A stretch of DNA of 64,000 bases from Clostridium novyi NT (GTDB lineage: Bacteria > Bacillota > Clostridia > Clostridiales > Clostridiaceae). A model generated the notes under the pieces. The model searched no databases, was not told where the DNA came from, and saw only the letters and a list, made by a program, of their open reading frames with translations. Location of the stretch: assembly GCF_000014125.1 (NCBI RefSeq), contig NC_008593.1:1488001-1552000 (forward strand), read 5' to 3'. Positions 33,729 through 43,639 of this stretch are shown one piece after another. The translations under genes and the position numbers were made by a program. The first letter of the stretch is position 1, and every line of letters begins with the position of its first letter.

Positions 33729-33758
33729 TACTTATCCCTCCTACTTATATACTGTATA

Positions 33759-34538
33759 CTAGATGTAGTGTTTTTCTTTTAATTTTGAAGCTGCGTAAGC
33801 TGCTGCTTCTTTAACTGGCATATTAACTACTTCACCTTGTCCTTTAGCTTCTTTAGTCATAGATCTTTTAACCTTAGTTGGAGATCCTTTTAATCCTAGT
33901 AAAGCTTTGTCAACGTCTATATCATCAGCTGACCATACTTTAACTTCTCTTTCGAATAATCCGAATACATTTCTCATATCCATGTATCTTGGTTCGTTTA
34001 ATTCTTTGATTGCTGTTAAAAGACATGGAGTTTGAACTTCTAATACTTCATATCCATTTTCTAATGCTCTTCTTACTGTTAATTTGTCTCCATCAACATC
34101 TACTTTTTCTACATAAGTAATTTGAGGAAGTCCTAAGTGTTCAGCTATTTCTGGTCCAACTTGTGCAGTATCTCCATCGATAGCTTGTCTTCCTGCGAAT
34201 ATGATATCATATTCTAATTTCTTTAATGCTCCTGCAAGTGCATGTGAAGTTGCAAGTGTATCTGCTCCAGCGAATGCTCTGTCAGATATTAATATTGCAT
34301 CATCAGCTCCCATAGCCATAGCTTCTCTTAAAGCAGCTTCTGCTTGTGGAGGTCCCATGCTTATTACTGTAACAGTTGCTCCGTTTTCATCTTTTAATCT
34401 TAATGCTTCTTCTAATGCATTTTTATCTTCTGGGTTTATTATTGATGGAACTCCTTCTCTTACAAGTGTTCCTGTAACTGGATCTATTTTAACTTGATTT
34501 GTATCTGGAACTTGCTTTAAGCAAACAACTATTTTCAT
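33759..34538 (-). CDS. etfB: electron transfer flavoprotein, beta subunit
   Basis: 259 aa. EtfB signature VCLKQVPDTNQVKIDPVTGTLVREGVPSIINPEDKNALEEALRLKDENGATVTVISMGP, then AGRQAIDGDTAQVGPEIAEHLGLPQITYVEK. It partners EtfA and binds AMP or the bifurcating FAD. It sits 27 bp after bcd. Confidence 0.95.
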   Translation of the reverse strand: MKIVVCLKQVPDTNQVKIDPVTGTLVREGVPSIINPEDKNALEEALRLKDENGATVTVISMGPPQAEAALREAMAMGADDAILISDRAFAGADTLATSHALAGALKKLEYDIIFAGRQAIDGDTAQVGPEIAEHLGLPQITYVEKVDVDGDKLTVRRALENGYEVLEVQTPCLLTAIKELNEPRYMDMRNVFGLFEREVKVWSADDIDVDKALLGLKGSPTKVKRSMTKEAKGQGEVVNMPVKEAAAYAASKLKEKHYI

Positions 34539-34565
34539 TGTCTATTCCTCCTTAAATTAAACTTA

Positions 34566-35705
34566 TTATCTGAATATTGATCCTGAAATAACCATTCTTT
34601 GAACTTCGTTAGTTCCTTCGTAGATTTGAGTGATCTTAGCGTCTCTCATCATTCTTTCTACTGGGTAATCTTTAATGTATCCGTATCCACCGAATAATTG
34701 AACTGCTTCAGTTGTAACGTACATTGCAGTATCTGTACAAGAAAGTTTAGCTCTTGCAGCTGAAACTGAGTATGGGTTACCGTTGTTTTTATCCATAGCA
34801 GCTGTGTATAATAAGTATCTAGATTGTTCGATTCTTACATCCATATCTGCCATTCTCCAAGCGATACCTTGGAATTTGTATAATTGTTTTCCGAATTGTT
34901 TTCTTTCTTTCATGTATTCTCTAGCTGCATCAAATGCACCTTCAGCTAGTCCAAGACCTTGAGCTGCAACACCAATTCTTCCTCCATCAAGAGTCTTCAT
35001 TGCGATTGCAAATCCTTTTCCTTCTTTTCCTAGTAAGTTTTCAGCTGGAACTACACAGTCTTCAAGGATGATTTCACCAACTTGTGCTCCTCTGATACCC
35101 ATTTTGTCTTCAACTTTACCAATTGAGATTCCTGGGAAGTCTTTTTCAACTATGAAAGCTGAAATTCCTTTTGTTCCTTTTGATTTATCAGTTATAGCGA
35201 ATATAACAAATGTTTCAGCAAGTGGGCTGTTTGTTATAAAGCATTTTTGTCCGTTTAATATGTAGTTATCTCCATCTTTAACAGCTACAGTTTGAGCGCC
35301 TGATGCGTCTGTTCCTGCGTTTGGTTCAGTTAATCCAAAAGAACCTAATTTCTTTCCTGAGCATAAGTCTGGAAGATACTTTTTCTTTTGTTCTTCTGTA
35401 CCGTTTTGGTATATAGCTCCACAACATAATGAAGTATTAACTGAGTATGAGATTCCTAAGCTTCCGCAAGCTTTTGAAATTTCTTCTACTGCTAAAATAT
35501 AAGATAGGTAATCTCCACCTGTTCCGCCATATTCTTTTGGATATGGTAAACCAATGATACCATATTTACCTAATTTTTTGTAAACTTCCATTGGAAATTC
35601 ACCTGTTGCATCTGTTTCAGCAGCTATAGGTTTTATTTCATTTTCTACAAATTCTTTTACCATTTGTTTTACCATTTGTTGCTCTCTAGTTAAATTAAAA
35701 TCCAT
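34566..35705 (-). CDS. bcd: butyryl-CoA dehydrogenase (acyl-CoA dehydrogenase)
   Basis: 379 aa. FAD-binding and active-site landmarks: EEISKACGSLGISYSVNTSL, FGLTEPNAGTDASG, QKCFITN, and the catalytic Glu near YEGTNEVQRMVISGSIFR. Ala/Gly-rich C-domain. In clostridia it reduces crotonyl-CoA to butyryl-CoA in complex with EtfBA. The usual neighbours crt, hbd and thl are absent from the flanks, so the set is separate from the standard bcs operon or the rest lies elsewhere. Confidence 0.92.
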   Translation of the reverse strand: MDFNLTREQQMVKQMVKEFVENEIKPIAAETDATGEFPMEVYKKLGKYGIIGLPYPKEYGGTGGDYLSYILAVEEISKACGSLGISYSVNTSLCCGAIYQNGTEEQKKKYLPDLCSGKKLGSFGLTEPNAGTDASGAQTVAVKDGDNYILNGQKCFITNSPLAETFVIFAITDKSKGTKGISAFIVEKDFPGISIGKVEDKMGIRGAQVGEIILEDCVVPAENLLGKEGKGFAIAMKTLDGGRIGVAAQGLGLAEGAFDAAREYMKERKQFGKQLYKFQGIAWRMADMDVRIEQSRYLLYTAAMDKNNGNPYSVSAARAKLSCTDTAMYVTTEAVQLFGGYGYIKDYPVERMMRDAKITQIYEGTNEVQRMVISGSIFR

Positions 35706-35801
35706 CTTATATTACCTCCTACTATAATATTTTTCACAACCTACATTTCATAATATCCAGTGGATTCTATCAATAAAATGTCCTTTGTGTATTAAATGCT
35801 T

Positions 35802-35865
35802 TTGTTAAAAAAAAAACACTTTGTCTGACAATTTTGATTTTATTCCATTACTGAATAAATATCAA
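35802..35865 (-). promoter_or_regulatory. bcd promoter with a Rex-like half site
   Basis: Minus-strand -35 TTGATA (35860-35865), 17-bp spacer, -10 TAAAAT (35837-35842). At 35802-35808 on the plus strand is TTGTTAA, a perfect Rex half-site, but its partner 11 bases on (AAAACAC) is poor. It sits downstream of the start point, a plausible repressor position. Confidence 0.45.
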
Positions 35866-35910
35866 GTACACACTTTTTTGTATTATAGTTTAAATAAACA
35901 TATGTAGTAT

Positions 35911-35956
35911 AAAAAAGCACTCTAAGTATATTTTTGTATACTTAGAGTGCTTTTTT
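35911..35956. terminator. terminator after parC
   Basis: A perfect 20-bp stem (arms AAAAAAGCACTCTAAGTATA and complement), T-run on both sides. Confidence 0.85.
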
Positions 35957-38867
35957 ATTTTATAAATTTTATATTACTGTTACAGTTTGAAACTCTTATT
36001 TTTTTACCTTTTCCTGCTCTGTTTTGATTATTTATACCCTTTAATATAACAACCTCTTCAGAGTCATCTTCATACATAACCTCTAGTTTATTCTTAGTTT
36101 CTCCATAAACTTTTATTTTATCATCATTATCCTCTAAATATATAAATTCTCCAAAAATAACCTTATCATCTTCACTTAAGCTTATTCCCGTTACCCCTGA
36201 AGCTATTTTACCCATAGGATTTATGCTATCACTATCAAATCTTATTCTCATATCTTTTTTAGTTATAAGTAAAATATCTTTTTCTAATTTATTATCTTTT
36301 TTTAGTACATTTATCAATTTATCATCTTTATCTTTTAACTTATATCCTTTTGTGTAGGAATAATTTCCCTGAAATTCATTTAACATAGTCTTTTTAACAT
36401 ATCCATTTTCACTTATAAAATAAAAACTTTCTTCATCGTTAAATTCAGTAATAGCAAAAATATTTACTATACTTTCTTCATTTTCATTAAATTCATCTAT
36501 TAAGTTTGATAATTTTACTCCATTGTTATCGATATTTTCTATTAAATATGCAGGAAGTAAAAATACACTTCCTTTATCTCCAAAAATAATTATATTGCTA
36601 AGTGAATTTGCATAGCATCCTTTGAAATTCTTATAATTAACTTTTTTAGATACCTTTATCTTTCCTTTATTATTTATATTAACGGCAAAGTTTTTTATCT
36701 CAAATTCATCAGTATACGAAATTTCCTTAACTTTATCCTCTGCTGATAAATTAAATAATTGATTTCCCATAACATTTCTATCACTATTTTCAAGTCTAGG
36801 TTCTCCTACAGTAAATTTTAACCCATTTTTAGTTTGCACTTTTATGTATTGTTCTTTTCTATTGTTATCAGCTAACTTTACATTTATTAATTTTTCATTT
36901 TCTTTTAATTTTAAAGCTAATAATTTAGAATAGTTTGTTTTAAATTTATCTAAAGAACTTTTTTTCATCATTCCCCTATCGCTAAAGAAAATAAAGTTCT
37001 TATGACTATTTAATTCTTCAATTACATAGAAATTTATAAGCTTTTCTTTTTCCAAATCTAATGTTTTTATTAGATTATCTAGTCTTTCTCCTTTTTCTTT
37101 CCATTTCATTTCAGCTATATTAACAATTCTTAATTGATATAGATTTCCTTCATCTGTAAATATAATTAAACTATATTTAGTGTTGCCTTCTAATATAGCT
37201 TTATTAAAGTCTCCTTCTCTATACTCTATATCCTCAACTTTTGGATTAATTCTTTTATAATATTTTTCAGAAACTCTTTTTATATATCCTTCATTAGATA
37301 TTGTAATTATAACATCTTCATCTAAAATAAGTTCTTCTATATCAATTTTAGCTTTTTCATCATCATGAATTATATTTGTTCTTCTTTCATCTCCGTAGTT
37401 TTCCTTAACTTCATTTAGTTCCTTTTTTATAACTTTAAATAATTCTTTTTCGCTATTTAATATTTTTGTTAAGGCATTTATACGTCTTTGTAATTCCTTG
37501 TATTCTTTTTCAAAAACCTTTATTTCAAGACCAGTTAATTTATATAGCATTAATTCTACTATAGCCTCGGCTTGTTCTCTTGAAAATCCAAATTTGTTAA
37601 CCAAATTTTCTTCCGAATCTTTTTTAGATTTTGAGGCTCTTATGGTTTTTAATATCTCATCCATTATATCTATAGCTTTAATAAATCCTTCTACTATATG
37701 AAATCTTTTTTCTGCTATTTCAAGTTCTTTTTTAGTCCTTCTTATAACAACGTCCTTTTGATGCTCTACATAATATTTTAATATAGCTTTTAATCCTAAT
37801 GTTTTTGGTTTTCCATCTGCTATTGCAACCATATTAAAACTTAAATTACATTGAAGTTCAGTCTTTTTAAATAAGTATTTTAATACTCTTTCAGCTTCTT
37901 CTATGTTTGCTGATTTCTTTAATTCTATTACAGCTCTTATTCCATTTCTATCTGATTCATCTCTTATATCAGAAATAGCATCCAATGCTTTACTATGCTT
38001 TTTATCAGCAGTCATTTCAGATATTGTCTGTAACATTTTAGATTTATTTTTTCTATAAGGGAATTCAGTTATAACTATTCCATATCTATCATTTTCTAAT
38101 TTTTCAATATTTGTTTTTGCTCTTAGAGTAACCCTTCCTTCTCCTTTTTCATAAGCAGATAAAAGTGCCTTTTCTCCAATTAATATTCCTCCAGTTGGAA
38201 GGTCAGGCCCCTTTATATAGTTCATTAATTCCTTTGTTGAAATATCATTATTATCTATATAAGCAATACATCCATCTATAGTTTCTTTAAGATTATGTGG
38301 TGGAATGTTTGTTGCAAGTCCTACTGCTATACCAAAAGCTCCATTTACAAGTAGATTTGGAAATCTTGCTGGTAGTACCTTTGGTTCAAGCTCCGTATCT
38401 GAATAGTTGTTTACCATATCAACTACTTCTTTATCTATATCCTTTAACATTTCCATTGCTGCATTTGTAAGTCTCGCTTCTGTATAACGCATAGCAGCAG
38501 CACTATCTCCATCTATACTTCCCCAGTTTCCGTGTCCATCTATAAGAGGAATTCTAGTTGTAAAGTTTTGAGCTAGTATTACCATAGCATCATATACAGA
38601 GGTATCTCCATGTGGATGGTATTTACCAAGTATATCCCCAACAATTCTAGCGGACTTATAATAAGGCTTATCTGGAGTTGCCTTTAACTTATAAGCTCCG
38701 TATAAAATTCTTCTATGTACTGGTTTTAATCCATCACGCACATCAGGAAGAGCTCTTTCTTTTGCAACTTCTACCGCATAAGGAAGATAGTTGTCCGGCA
38801 TAACCTCTGATATAGAAGCTTTTATTATATTATTATCCTTTGGAATGTTTATATTTTTTTTAGCCAT
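35955..38867 (-). CDS. parC: DNA topoisomerase IV subunit A (ParC)
   Basis: 970 aa. The breakage-reunion domain opens with [35 protein letters not shown] and [14 protein letters not shown]; the catalytic Tyr lies in [10 protein letters not shown]. The C-terminal beta-pinwheel region (about 500-970) has many DNA-wrapping blades but no GyrA box (QRRGGRG), which argues for ParC rather than GyrA. With ParE it decatenates daughter chromosomes. It follows parE by 39 bp. Confidence 0.88.
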   Translation of the reverse strand: MAKKNINIPKDNNIIKASISEVMPDNYLPYAVEVAKERALPDVRDGLKPVHRRILYGAYKLKATPDKPYYKSARIVGDILGKYHPHGDTSVYDAMVILAQNFTTRIPLIDGHGNWGSIDGDSAAAMRYTEARLTNAAMEMLKDIDKEVVDMVNNYSDTELEPKVLPARFPNLLVNGAFGIAVGLATNIPPHNLKETIDGCIAYIDNNDISTKELMNYIKGPDLPTGGILIGEKALLSAYEKGEGRVTLRAKTNIEKLENDRYGIVITEFPYRKNKSKMLQTISEMTADKKHSKALDAISDIRDESDRNGIRAVIELKKSANIEEAERVLKYLFKKTELQCNLSFNMVAIADGKPKTLGLKAILKYYVEHQKDVVIRRTKKELEIAEKRFHIVEGFIKAIDIMDEILKTIRASKSKKDSEENLVNKFGFSREQAEAIVELMLYKLTGLEIKVFEKEYKELQRRINALTKILNSEKELFKVIKKELNEVKENYGDERRTNIIHDDEKAKIDIEELILDEDVIITISNEGYIKRVSEKYYKRINPKVEDIEYREGDFNKAILEGNTKYSLIIFTDEGNLYQLRIVNIAEMKWKEKGERLDNLIKTLDLEKEKLINFYVIEELNSHKNFIFFSDRGMMKKSSLDKFKTNYSKLLALKLKENEKLINVKLADNNRKEQYIKVQTKNGLKFTVGEPRLENSDRNVMGNQLFNLSAEDKVKEISYTDEFEIKNFAVNINNKGKIKVSKKVNYKNFKGCYANSLSNIIIFGDKGSVFLLPAYLIENIDNNGVKLSNLIDEFNENEESIVNIFAITEFNDEESFYFISENGYVKKTMLNEFQGNYSYTKGYKLKDKDDKLINVLKKDNKLEKDILLITKKDMRIRFDSDSINPMGKIASGVTGISLSEDDKVIFGEFIYLEDNDDKIKVYGETKNKLEVMYEDDSEEVVILKGINNQNRAGKGKKIRVSNCNSNIKFIK

Positions 38868-38906
38868 TTTAGTTCAATCCTTTCAAAATCAACAACAATT
38901 TAACAT

Positions 38907-40865
38907 TTAAAATTCTGCGTATTTATACATATAATTTCTTCTAGGTTCAACTACATCACCCATTAATAGAGAAATCATTTTTTCAGCTTTTGCAGCATCT
39001 TCAATAGTTATTTGTTGAAGTGTTCTAGTTTCTGGATTTAACGTAGTATCCCAAAGCTGATCTGGATTCATTTCTCCAAGTCCTTTATATCTTTGTATTA
39101 ACGCTCCCTTACCTATTTCCTTTTTTGCACTAGCTAATTCTTCATCACTATATGCATATCTACTTATTTCACCTTTTTTTGAATTTTTATATACTTTATA
39201 TAAAGGTGGTAGTGCTATATATAAATGTCCATTAGTAATTAAGGATCTCATATATCTATATATATAAGTTATCCATAAAGTTCTTATATGATATCCATCT
39301 ACATCCGCATCACTTAAAATTATTATTTTATCATATTTTAAATCATCTTCATTATAATTTTCTAAAACTCCCGTTCCAATTGCTGCATTAAAAAGTTTAA
39401 GTTCTTCACTTGCTAGAACATTTTCAAGTCTTTGTTTTTCTGTATTCATTATTTTACCCTTTGAAGGCATTATAGTTTGAAATCTTCTATCCCTTGCCTG
39501 CTTTGCACTTCCACCGGCTGAATCTCCCTCAACTACAATAAATTCGCAAAACTCAGGTCTTTTTAATGTGCATATAGATACTTTTCCAGCAAGGGGAGCT
39601 GTTCCCTTTCCCACTTTCTTTTTTTCAGCATCATTTATCTTTTTTATTTTTTCACGTCTTGCAGCAGCGGATACTGCATTATTAATAATTTGAGTTGCTA
39701 TTTCTTTATTATCTTCAATCCATTCTCCTATTTTTATGTAAGCAAGTTCATTCATTACAGTATAGGCTTCATTGTTTCCAAGCTTTGTTTTGGTCTGTCC
39801 TTCAAAGATAGGGTTGCTTATTTTTACTCTTAAAATAGCTGTCATTCCTTCTCTTAGGTCGTCTCCCTCAAAGCCTTTATCCTTTTCTTTTACAATATTA
39901 AGTTTTTTAGCCCATTCTTTAAATGCCCTTGTCATTCCTGTTTTAAATCCAGTTTCATGTGTTCCTGATTCCGTTGTTGGTATGTTATTTACATAACTTG
40001 CTATATTCTCTGTACTAGAATCAGTAAACTGCATACACACTTCGCAATATACTTTTATTGAATTTACTTCTTTTTCCCCTTCATAAAGTAGCGGATCTTT
40101 GTGTATTGGAATTTTACTTTCATTTAAGTAATCTATAAAATCTAAAAGTCCTCTTTCAGAATGATATTCTTTTTCTATAACTTCTTCTTTTCTTTCATCC
40201 TTTATTACTAATGTTATGCCTTTATTTTGAAAAGCTAATTCTTGTAATCTTTCATCTATAACTTCAAATTTAAATTCAGTTGTACTAAAAACTTCTTTGT
40301 CTGGTTTAAATGTAATTTTTGTTCCAGTTCTTTCTGTATCTCCAACTATTTTTAAAGGAAATATAGGTGTTCCAGGCATCTTTTTATTTAGTGACTTGTC
40401 CTCAGCATACTCAAATCTTTGCTTATGTATATGTCCTTTTTGATATACTTCAACTTCAAGCCATTCTGATAGTGCATTTACAACTGCCGCACCAACACCA
40501 TGTAATCCACCAGATGTCTTATAATTTTTATTATTAAACTTTCCACCAGTATGTAATTCTGTAAATACCATTTCAACACCCGATTTTTTCTTTACAGGAT
40601 GTATACCCGTTGGAATACCTCTACCATTATCCATTATTGTTACACTTTTATCCTTGTTAAGAATTAAAACAACCTTATTTCCATATCCGTTGGCAATTTC
40701 ATCAATGGAGTTATCTAATATTTCCCATATGCAATGATGTAACCCTTTTGTTCCTGTAGATCCTATATACATACCAGGTCTAACCCTTACTGGTTCTAAT
40801 TTTTCTAAAGATGTCAAATCAGTAACATCATAAGAATTCTTATTTTTCTCTTGTATTAAACTCAT
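38907..40865 (-). CDS. parE: DNA topoisomerase IV subunit B (ParE)
   Basis: 652 aa. GHKL ATPase motifs: EILDNSIDEIANGYG, TIMDNGRGIPTG, GGLHGVGAAVVNALS and QTKTKLGN. Toprim motifs: EFIVVEGDSAGGSAKQ, ILSDADVDGYHIRTL. IQRYKGLGEMNPDQLW, shared by GyrB/ParE, lies near the C-terminus. The pairing with a ParC that lacks a GyrA box supports topoisomerase IV over gyrase. GGAGG precedes the ATG. Confidence 0.88.
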   Translation of the reverse strand: MSLIQEKNKNSYDVTDLTSLEKLEPVRVRPGMYIGSTGTKGLHHCIWEILDNSIDEIANGYGNKVVLILNKDKSVTIMDNGRGIPTGIHPVKKKSGVEMVFTELHTGGKFNNKNYKTSGGLHGVGAAVVNALSEWLEVEVYQKGHIHKQRFEYAEDKSLNKKMPGTPIFPLKIVGDTERTGTKITFKPDKEVFSTTEFKFEVIDERLQELAFQNKGITLVIKDERKEEVIEKEYHSERGLLDFIDYLNESKIPIHKDPLLYEGEKEVNSIKVYCEVCMQFTDSSTENIASYVNNIPTTESGTHETGFKTGMTRAFKEWAKKLNIVKEKDKGFEGDDLREGMTAILRVKISNPIFEGQTKTKLGNNEAYTVMNELAYIKIGEWIEDNKEIATQIINNAVSAAARREKIKKINDAEKKKVGKGTAPLAGKVSICTLKRPEFCEFIVVEGDSAGGSAKQARDRRFQTIMPSKGKIMNTEKQRLENVLASEELKLFNAAIGTGVLENYNEDDLKYDKIIILSDADVDGYHIRTLWITYIYRYMRSLITNGHLYIALPPLYKVYKNSKKGEISRYAYSDEELASAKKEIGKGALIQRYKGLGEMNPDQLWDTTLNPETRTLQQITIEDAAKAEKMISLLMGDVVEPRRNYMYKYAEF

Positions 40866-40944
40866 AATAATCCTCCATTTTTAAAATTCACATTAAACAT
40901 AGTTTAAATACAAAACATATGTTCTTATATAAAGTCATATTAAT

Positions 40945-40973
40945 ATTTTACATATTTTTATAACTTATAACAA
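40945..40973 (-). promoter_or_regulatory. putative parE promoter
   Basis: Minus-strand -35 TTGTTA (40968-40973), 17-bp spacer, -10 TAAAAT (40945-40950). Confidence 0.45.
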
Positions 40974-41011
40974 GTTTATTTTTGTAAAATGTCTATAGTA
41001 TATTATTAATT

Positions 41012-41043
41012 AATAAAGGTATACCCTTATGTATACCTTTATT
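41012..41043 (-). terminator. terminator after the 127-aa anchored protein gene
   Basis: AATAAAGGTATAC/GTATACCTTTATT perfect stem. Confidence 0.7.
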
Positions 41044-41059
41044 AAATGATTATTTAAAT

Positions 41060-41443
41060 TTATAAATTCTCATTAGTAGGTTTCATAAAAGCAGTTGCAA
41101 GCCTAATAATACAAATTAAAGATTCATCATCAATTTCTCTATTAAAATTTAAGTTTTCTATGGCTTCTTTTGATATTGATATAGCCTTTTCTTCTTTTTC
41201 TATATTGGATTCATTTTTAAAATTTTCCTCAACAAAATTTACGCATTCTCTAACTGTCCTTAATACCTTTTTTACATTTTCTACCGTAGATTCATCATCA
41301 TCTAAAAATGTCAATAAGTTGTATGTTATTCCATAGTAATCGTCTTTTATTTGTTCTTCTTTTTCTCTAATTAAATACATGAAATAAGCTATTCCAACAA
41401 TAAGTAAAACTAACAATATATATTGAAAAATAATGATACCCAT
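41060..41443 (-). CDS. small N-terminally anchored protein, unrecognised
   Basis: 127 aa from the ATG at 41441-41443 (GGGGGAGAG upstream; an ATG five codons earlier lies in the ribosome site). One transmembrane helix (about 4-22) is followed by an acidic, helical cytosolic or external domain (EKEEQIKDDYYG, then ESTVENVKKVLRTVRECVNFVEE). It could be coiled-coil. No family is recognised; the layout resembles phage holin LLH-type or small septum-associated proteins, but that is only a shape match. Monocistronic with its own terminator. Confidence 0.65.
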   Translation of the reverse strand: MGIIIFQYILLVLLIVGIAYFMYLIREKEEQIKDDYYGITYNLLTFLDDDESTVENVKKVLRTVRECVNFVEENFKNESNIEKEEKAISISKEAIENLNFNREIDDESLICIIRLATAFMKPTNENL

Positions 41444-41517
41444 TATCTCTCCCCCCATATATAAACCTCTCTATAGTATCTATATTATGATGTTTTATAT
41501 AAAAGTGGGACATGTTG

Positions 41518-42456
41518 TTAGTGGCTCTCTTTAATTATTTTCTTATATTCTTTAAAACCTTTTATAGGATCTAATTCCTCATCTTCTTTTATATACTTTA
41601 TAAAACCTGGATATAATTCTACGGCTTTAAATAAATCATCTATAGCATCCTTTAATTTATCTAAGTGTATATTATAACACGCTCTATTGTAGTATAAAAA
41701 ATCTGCATCTTCATTATGTAAAATTCCATCACTTATTATACTTAAAGCTTTATTATAATCATTTTTTTCTACGTATATAACAGCTAAATTAAGATAACTA
41801 TATGGATAATTTGAGTTTTCTTTTATAGATAAGTTATAGTACTTTATAGCATCTTCTATTTTTCCTACCTTATTCATTACTACAGCCATATTAAATAATC
41901 CCAAATAATGATAAGGATCTATATTTAAACTTTTATTAAACATATCAATAGCTAAGTTATTTTGTCCTAGTTCCTCATATATTGAGCCTAAATTTAAATT
42001 GGCCCAAAAATCATTGCTATCCATTTTTAATACTTCTTTATAACATTTAATAGCTTCTTCTTTTTGTCCTATAGCATCATAAGCTCCCGCTAAAAAGAAA
42101 AAAGCTCTATTATACTTTGAATTTATTTCTATAGCTTTTTTGTAGTACTTTATAGCCTCGTTATATTCTTCTCTATTATCATGTATTATAGCCAATCCAT
42201 AGTATGCTCTTTCATCTTTTTCATCTATATTTAAAATTTCTTTATATTTTTCTGCGGCCCTAATATCTTCTCCCTTTTCATCATATATTAAAGCCATATC
42301 TAGAATCAATTCTGTATCATTTTTTCCAAGTGGGGATTCATATGCTTTTTTATAAAATTTTAATGCATCATCTATAAGTCTCTTTTTATAAAAACTTTTT
42401 CCTATAACCTTATAGTTATCTATTTTATATTTATTATTTATAACTTTTTTCTTCAT
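41518..42456 (-). CDS. tetratricopeptide repeat protein
   Basis: 312 aa from the ATG at 42454-42456 (AAGAGG upstream; an in-frame ATG 17 codons earlier lacks a ribosome site and overlaps a palindrome). At least seven consecutive TPR units of 34 aa, e.g. ALIYDEKGEDIRAAEKYKEILNIDEKDERAYYGLAIIHDNREEYNEAIKYYKKAIEIN. No signal peptide, so cytosolic. It is a scaffold; the binding partner is unknown. It lies just after deoD, separated by a strong palindrome. Confidence 0.9.
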   Translation of the reverse strand: MKKKVINNKYKIDNYKVIGKSFYKKRLIDDALKFYKKAYESPLGKNDTELILDMALIYDEKGEDIRAAEKYKEILNIDEKDERAYYGLAIIHDNREEYNEAIKYYKKAIEINSKYNRAFFFLAGAYDAIGQKEEAIKCYKEVLKMDSNDFWANLNLGSIYEELGQNNLAIDMFNKSLNIDPYHYLGLFNMAVVMNKVGKIEDAIKYYNLSIKENSNYPYSYLNLAVIYVEKNDYNKALSIISDGILHNEDADFLYYNRACYNIHLDKLKDAIDDLFKAVELYPGFIKYIKEDEELDPIKGFKEYKKIIKESH

Positions 42457-42480
42457 AAAATAAAAAACCTCTTTAATTAA

Positions 42481-42510
42481 TGAATGCACAATAATATAAT
42501 TGTGCATTCA
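42481..42510. terminator. perfect 12-bp palindrome after deoD
   Basis: TGAATGCACAAT-AATATA-ATTGTGCATTCA. It could terminate deoD (minus strand), although the following T-run is poor; it also overlaps the first in-frame ATG of the TPR gene. Confidence 0.5.
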
Positions 42511-42531
42511 TTTAAATATATAAAATTTTTA

Positions 42532-43233
42532 TTATTCAGCTAATTCAAGAGCAATTTCCATCATCTTAGTAAATGTCGTCTCACGTTCTTTAGCTGTTGT
42601 TTCTTCTCCTGTTACTATACTATCACTAACAGTTAAAATTGCAAGTGTATTAACTCCATACTTAGCTCCTAAAGTATACAATCCACTAGCTTCCATTTCA
42701 ATTCCTAAAACACCATATTTAGACCAAAGTTTAATAGCATCTTTATCATCATTATAAAATAAATCACTACTTAATATGTTTCCTACCTTTATATCAAGAC
42801 CTTTACTCTTACCGATATCATATGCTTTTTTTAATAAATCAAAACTCGCAATAGGAGCAAAATCCATGCCATTAAAGCGCATTCTATTTGTTCCTGAATT
42901 AGTACAAGCACCCATAGCTAAAATAATATCTCTAACTTTAATATCTTTATTTATAGAACCACAAGTTCCTACTCTAATTAGATTTTTTACACCATAACTT
43001 TCTATAAGCTCATTTGCATATATTGATATTGAAGGAATCCCCATTCCTGTACCTTGTACTGAAACCCTTTTTCCTTTGTATGTACCAGTATATCCATACA
43101 TACCTCGTACATCATTATAACAAATTACATCCTCAAGAAAATTTTCTGCTATAAATTTTGCTCTTAATGGATCTCCTGGTAATAAAACTGTACTTGCTAT
43201 TTCATTTTGTTTTGCTCCTATATGTGTACTCAT
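42532..43233 (-). CDS. deoD: purine-nucleoside phosphorylase DeoD
   Basis: 233 aa, family length. The PNP/UDP signature is [34 protein letters not shown], with [22 protein letters not shown] and [13 protein letters not shown]. It is the hexameric DeoD type (not PunA trimeric). It phosphorolyses purine (deoxy)nucleosides for salvage. AGGAGG precedes the ATG. Confidence 0.94.
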   Translation of the reverse strand: MSTHIGAKQNEIASTVLLPGDPLRAKFIAENFLEDVICYNDVRGMYGYTGTYKGKRVSVQGTGMGIPSISIYANELIESYGVKNLIRVGTCGSINKDIKVRDIILAMGACTNSGTNRMRFNGMDFAPIASFDLLKKAYDIGKSKGLDIKVGNILSSDLFYNDDKDAIKLWSKYGVLGIEMEASGLYTLGAKYGVNTLAILTVSDSIVTGEETTAKERETTFTKMMEIALELAE

Positions 43234-43331
43234 ATTTATACCTCCTAAGAATAATGTATAAATATTTTAACATCCAATACATTTATTTACAAGGATTGTA
43301 CATAGCCTGTATTATTTATTTATAAAATTTA

Positions 43332-43355
43332 AAAGAGAGGTATTAACCTCTCTTT
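43332..43355 (-). terminator. terminator of the structured RNA
   Basis: AAAGAGAGGT/ACCTCTCTTT perfect 10-bp stem with a short loop, at the end of the RNA transcript and before the deoD promoter region. Confidence 0.7.
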
Positions 43356-43371
43356 ATATAAATAAAATTAT

Positions 43372-43582
43372 TATTAAATTTAAACTCCAAAATACCGCTG
43401 CTCCGATTTTGACACCTATCTCTCCGATAGGTGGGTGTCCTCACAGATGTTTCAATGCTCATGCCTTAATAACTTTATTAAGGTCTTATAGAAAAATTCA
43501 CATCAAAATATTGAACTCCCTTGTAAGCTCTGTAGGTTCAAAATAAGAGCTCCACGAATACTCCAGAAATATTAACTTAACC
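43372..43582 (-). ncRNA. ssrS: structured RNA, probably 6S RNA
   Basis: The 400-bp gap between deoD and the chemoreceptor holds an RNA gene with a full promoter and no ORF. The two ends pair: UUAAGUU with AAUUUAA, then a 12-bp closing stem UUCUGGAGUAUU/GGUAUUUUGGAG (with G-U pairs). On one side this is followed by UAUUCG and on the other preceded by GCGGUA, which mirrors the E. coli 6S closing stem (AUGUUCG and GCGGCAU). Inside are a central bubble, a UUGAAC/GUUCAA hairpin, a perfect CCUUAAUAA/UUAUUAAGG hairpin and a GACACC...GGUGUC hairpin. Length (~210 nt) and dedicated terminator fit 6S RNA, the sigma-A holoenzyme decoy. tmRNA, RNase P RNA and SRP signatures are absent. It is certainly an RNA gene; the 6S identity is inferred. 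Confidence 0.65.
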
Positions 43583-43589
43583 TATAATT

Positions 43590-43617
43590 ATTATATCAAA
43601 TAATTTAAAAATTTCAA
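43590..43617 (-). promoter_or_regulatory. promoter of the structured RNA
   Basis: Minus-strand -35 TTGAAA (43612-43617), 16-bp spacer, -10 TATAAT (43590-43595). Start expected near 43582, just where the closing stem begins. Confidence 0.75.
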
Positions 43618-43639
43618 TATAATAATTTAAATTTATAAA

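Noticed and set aside
35955..40865. Gyrase instead of topoisomerase IV
   Set aside because: The A subunit lacks a GyrA-box in its C-terminal domain and the pair is not next to recF or the origin region.
43372..43582. tmRNA, RNase P RNA or SRP RNA for the structured RNA
   Set aside because: There is no tRNA-like end or tag ORF, no RNase P core motif and no SRP apical GGAA hairpin.
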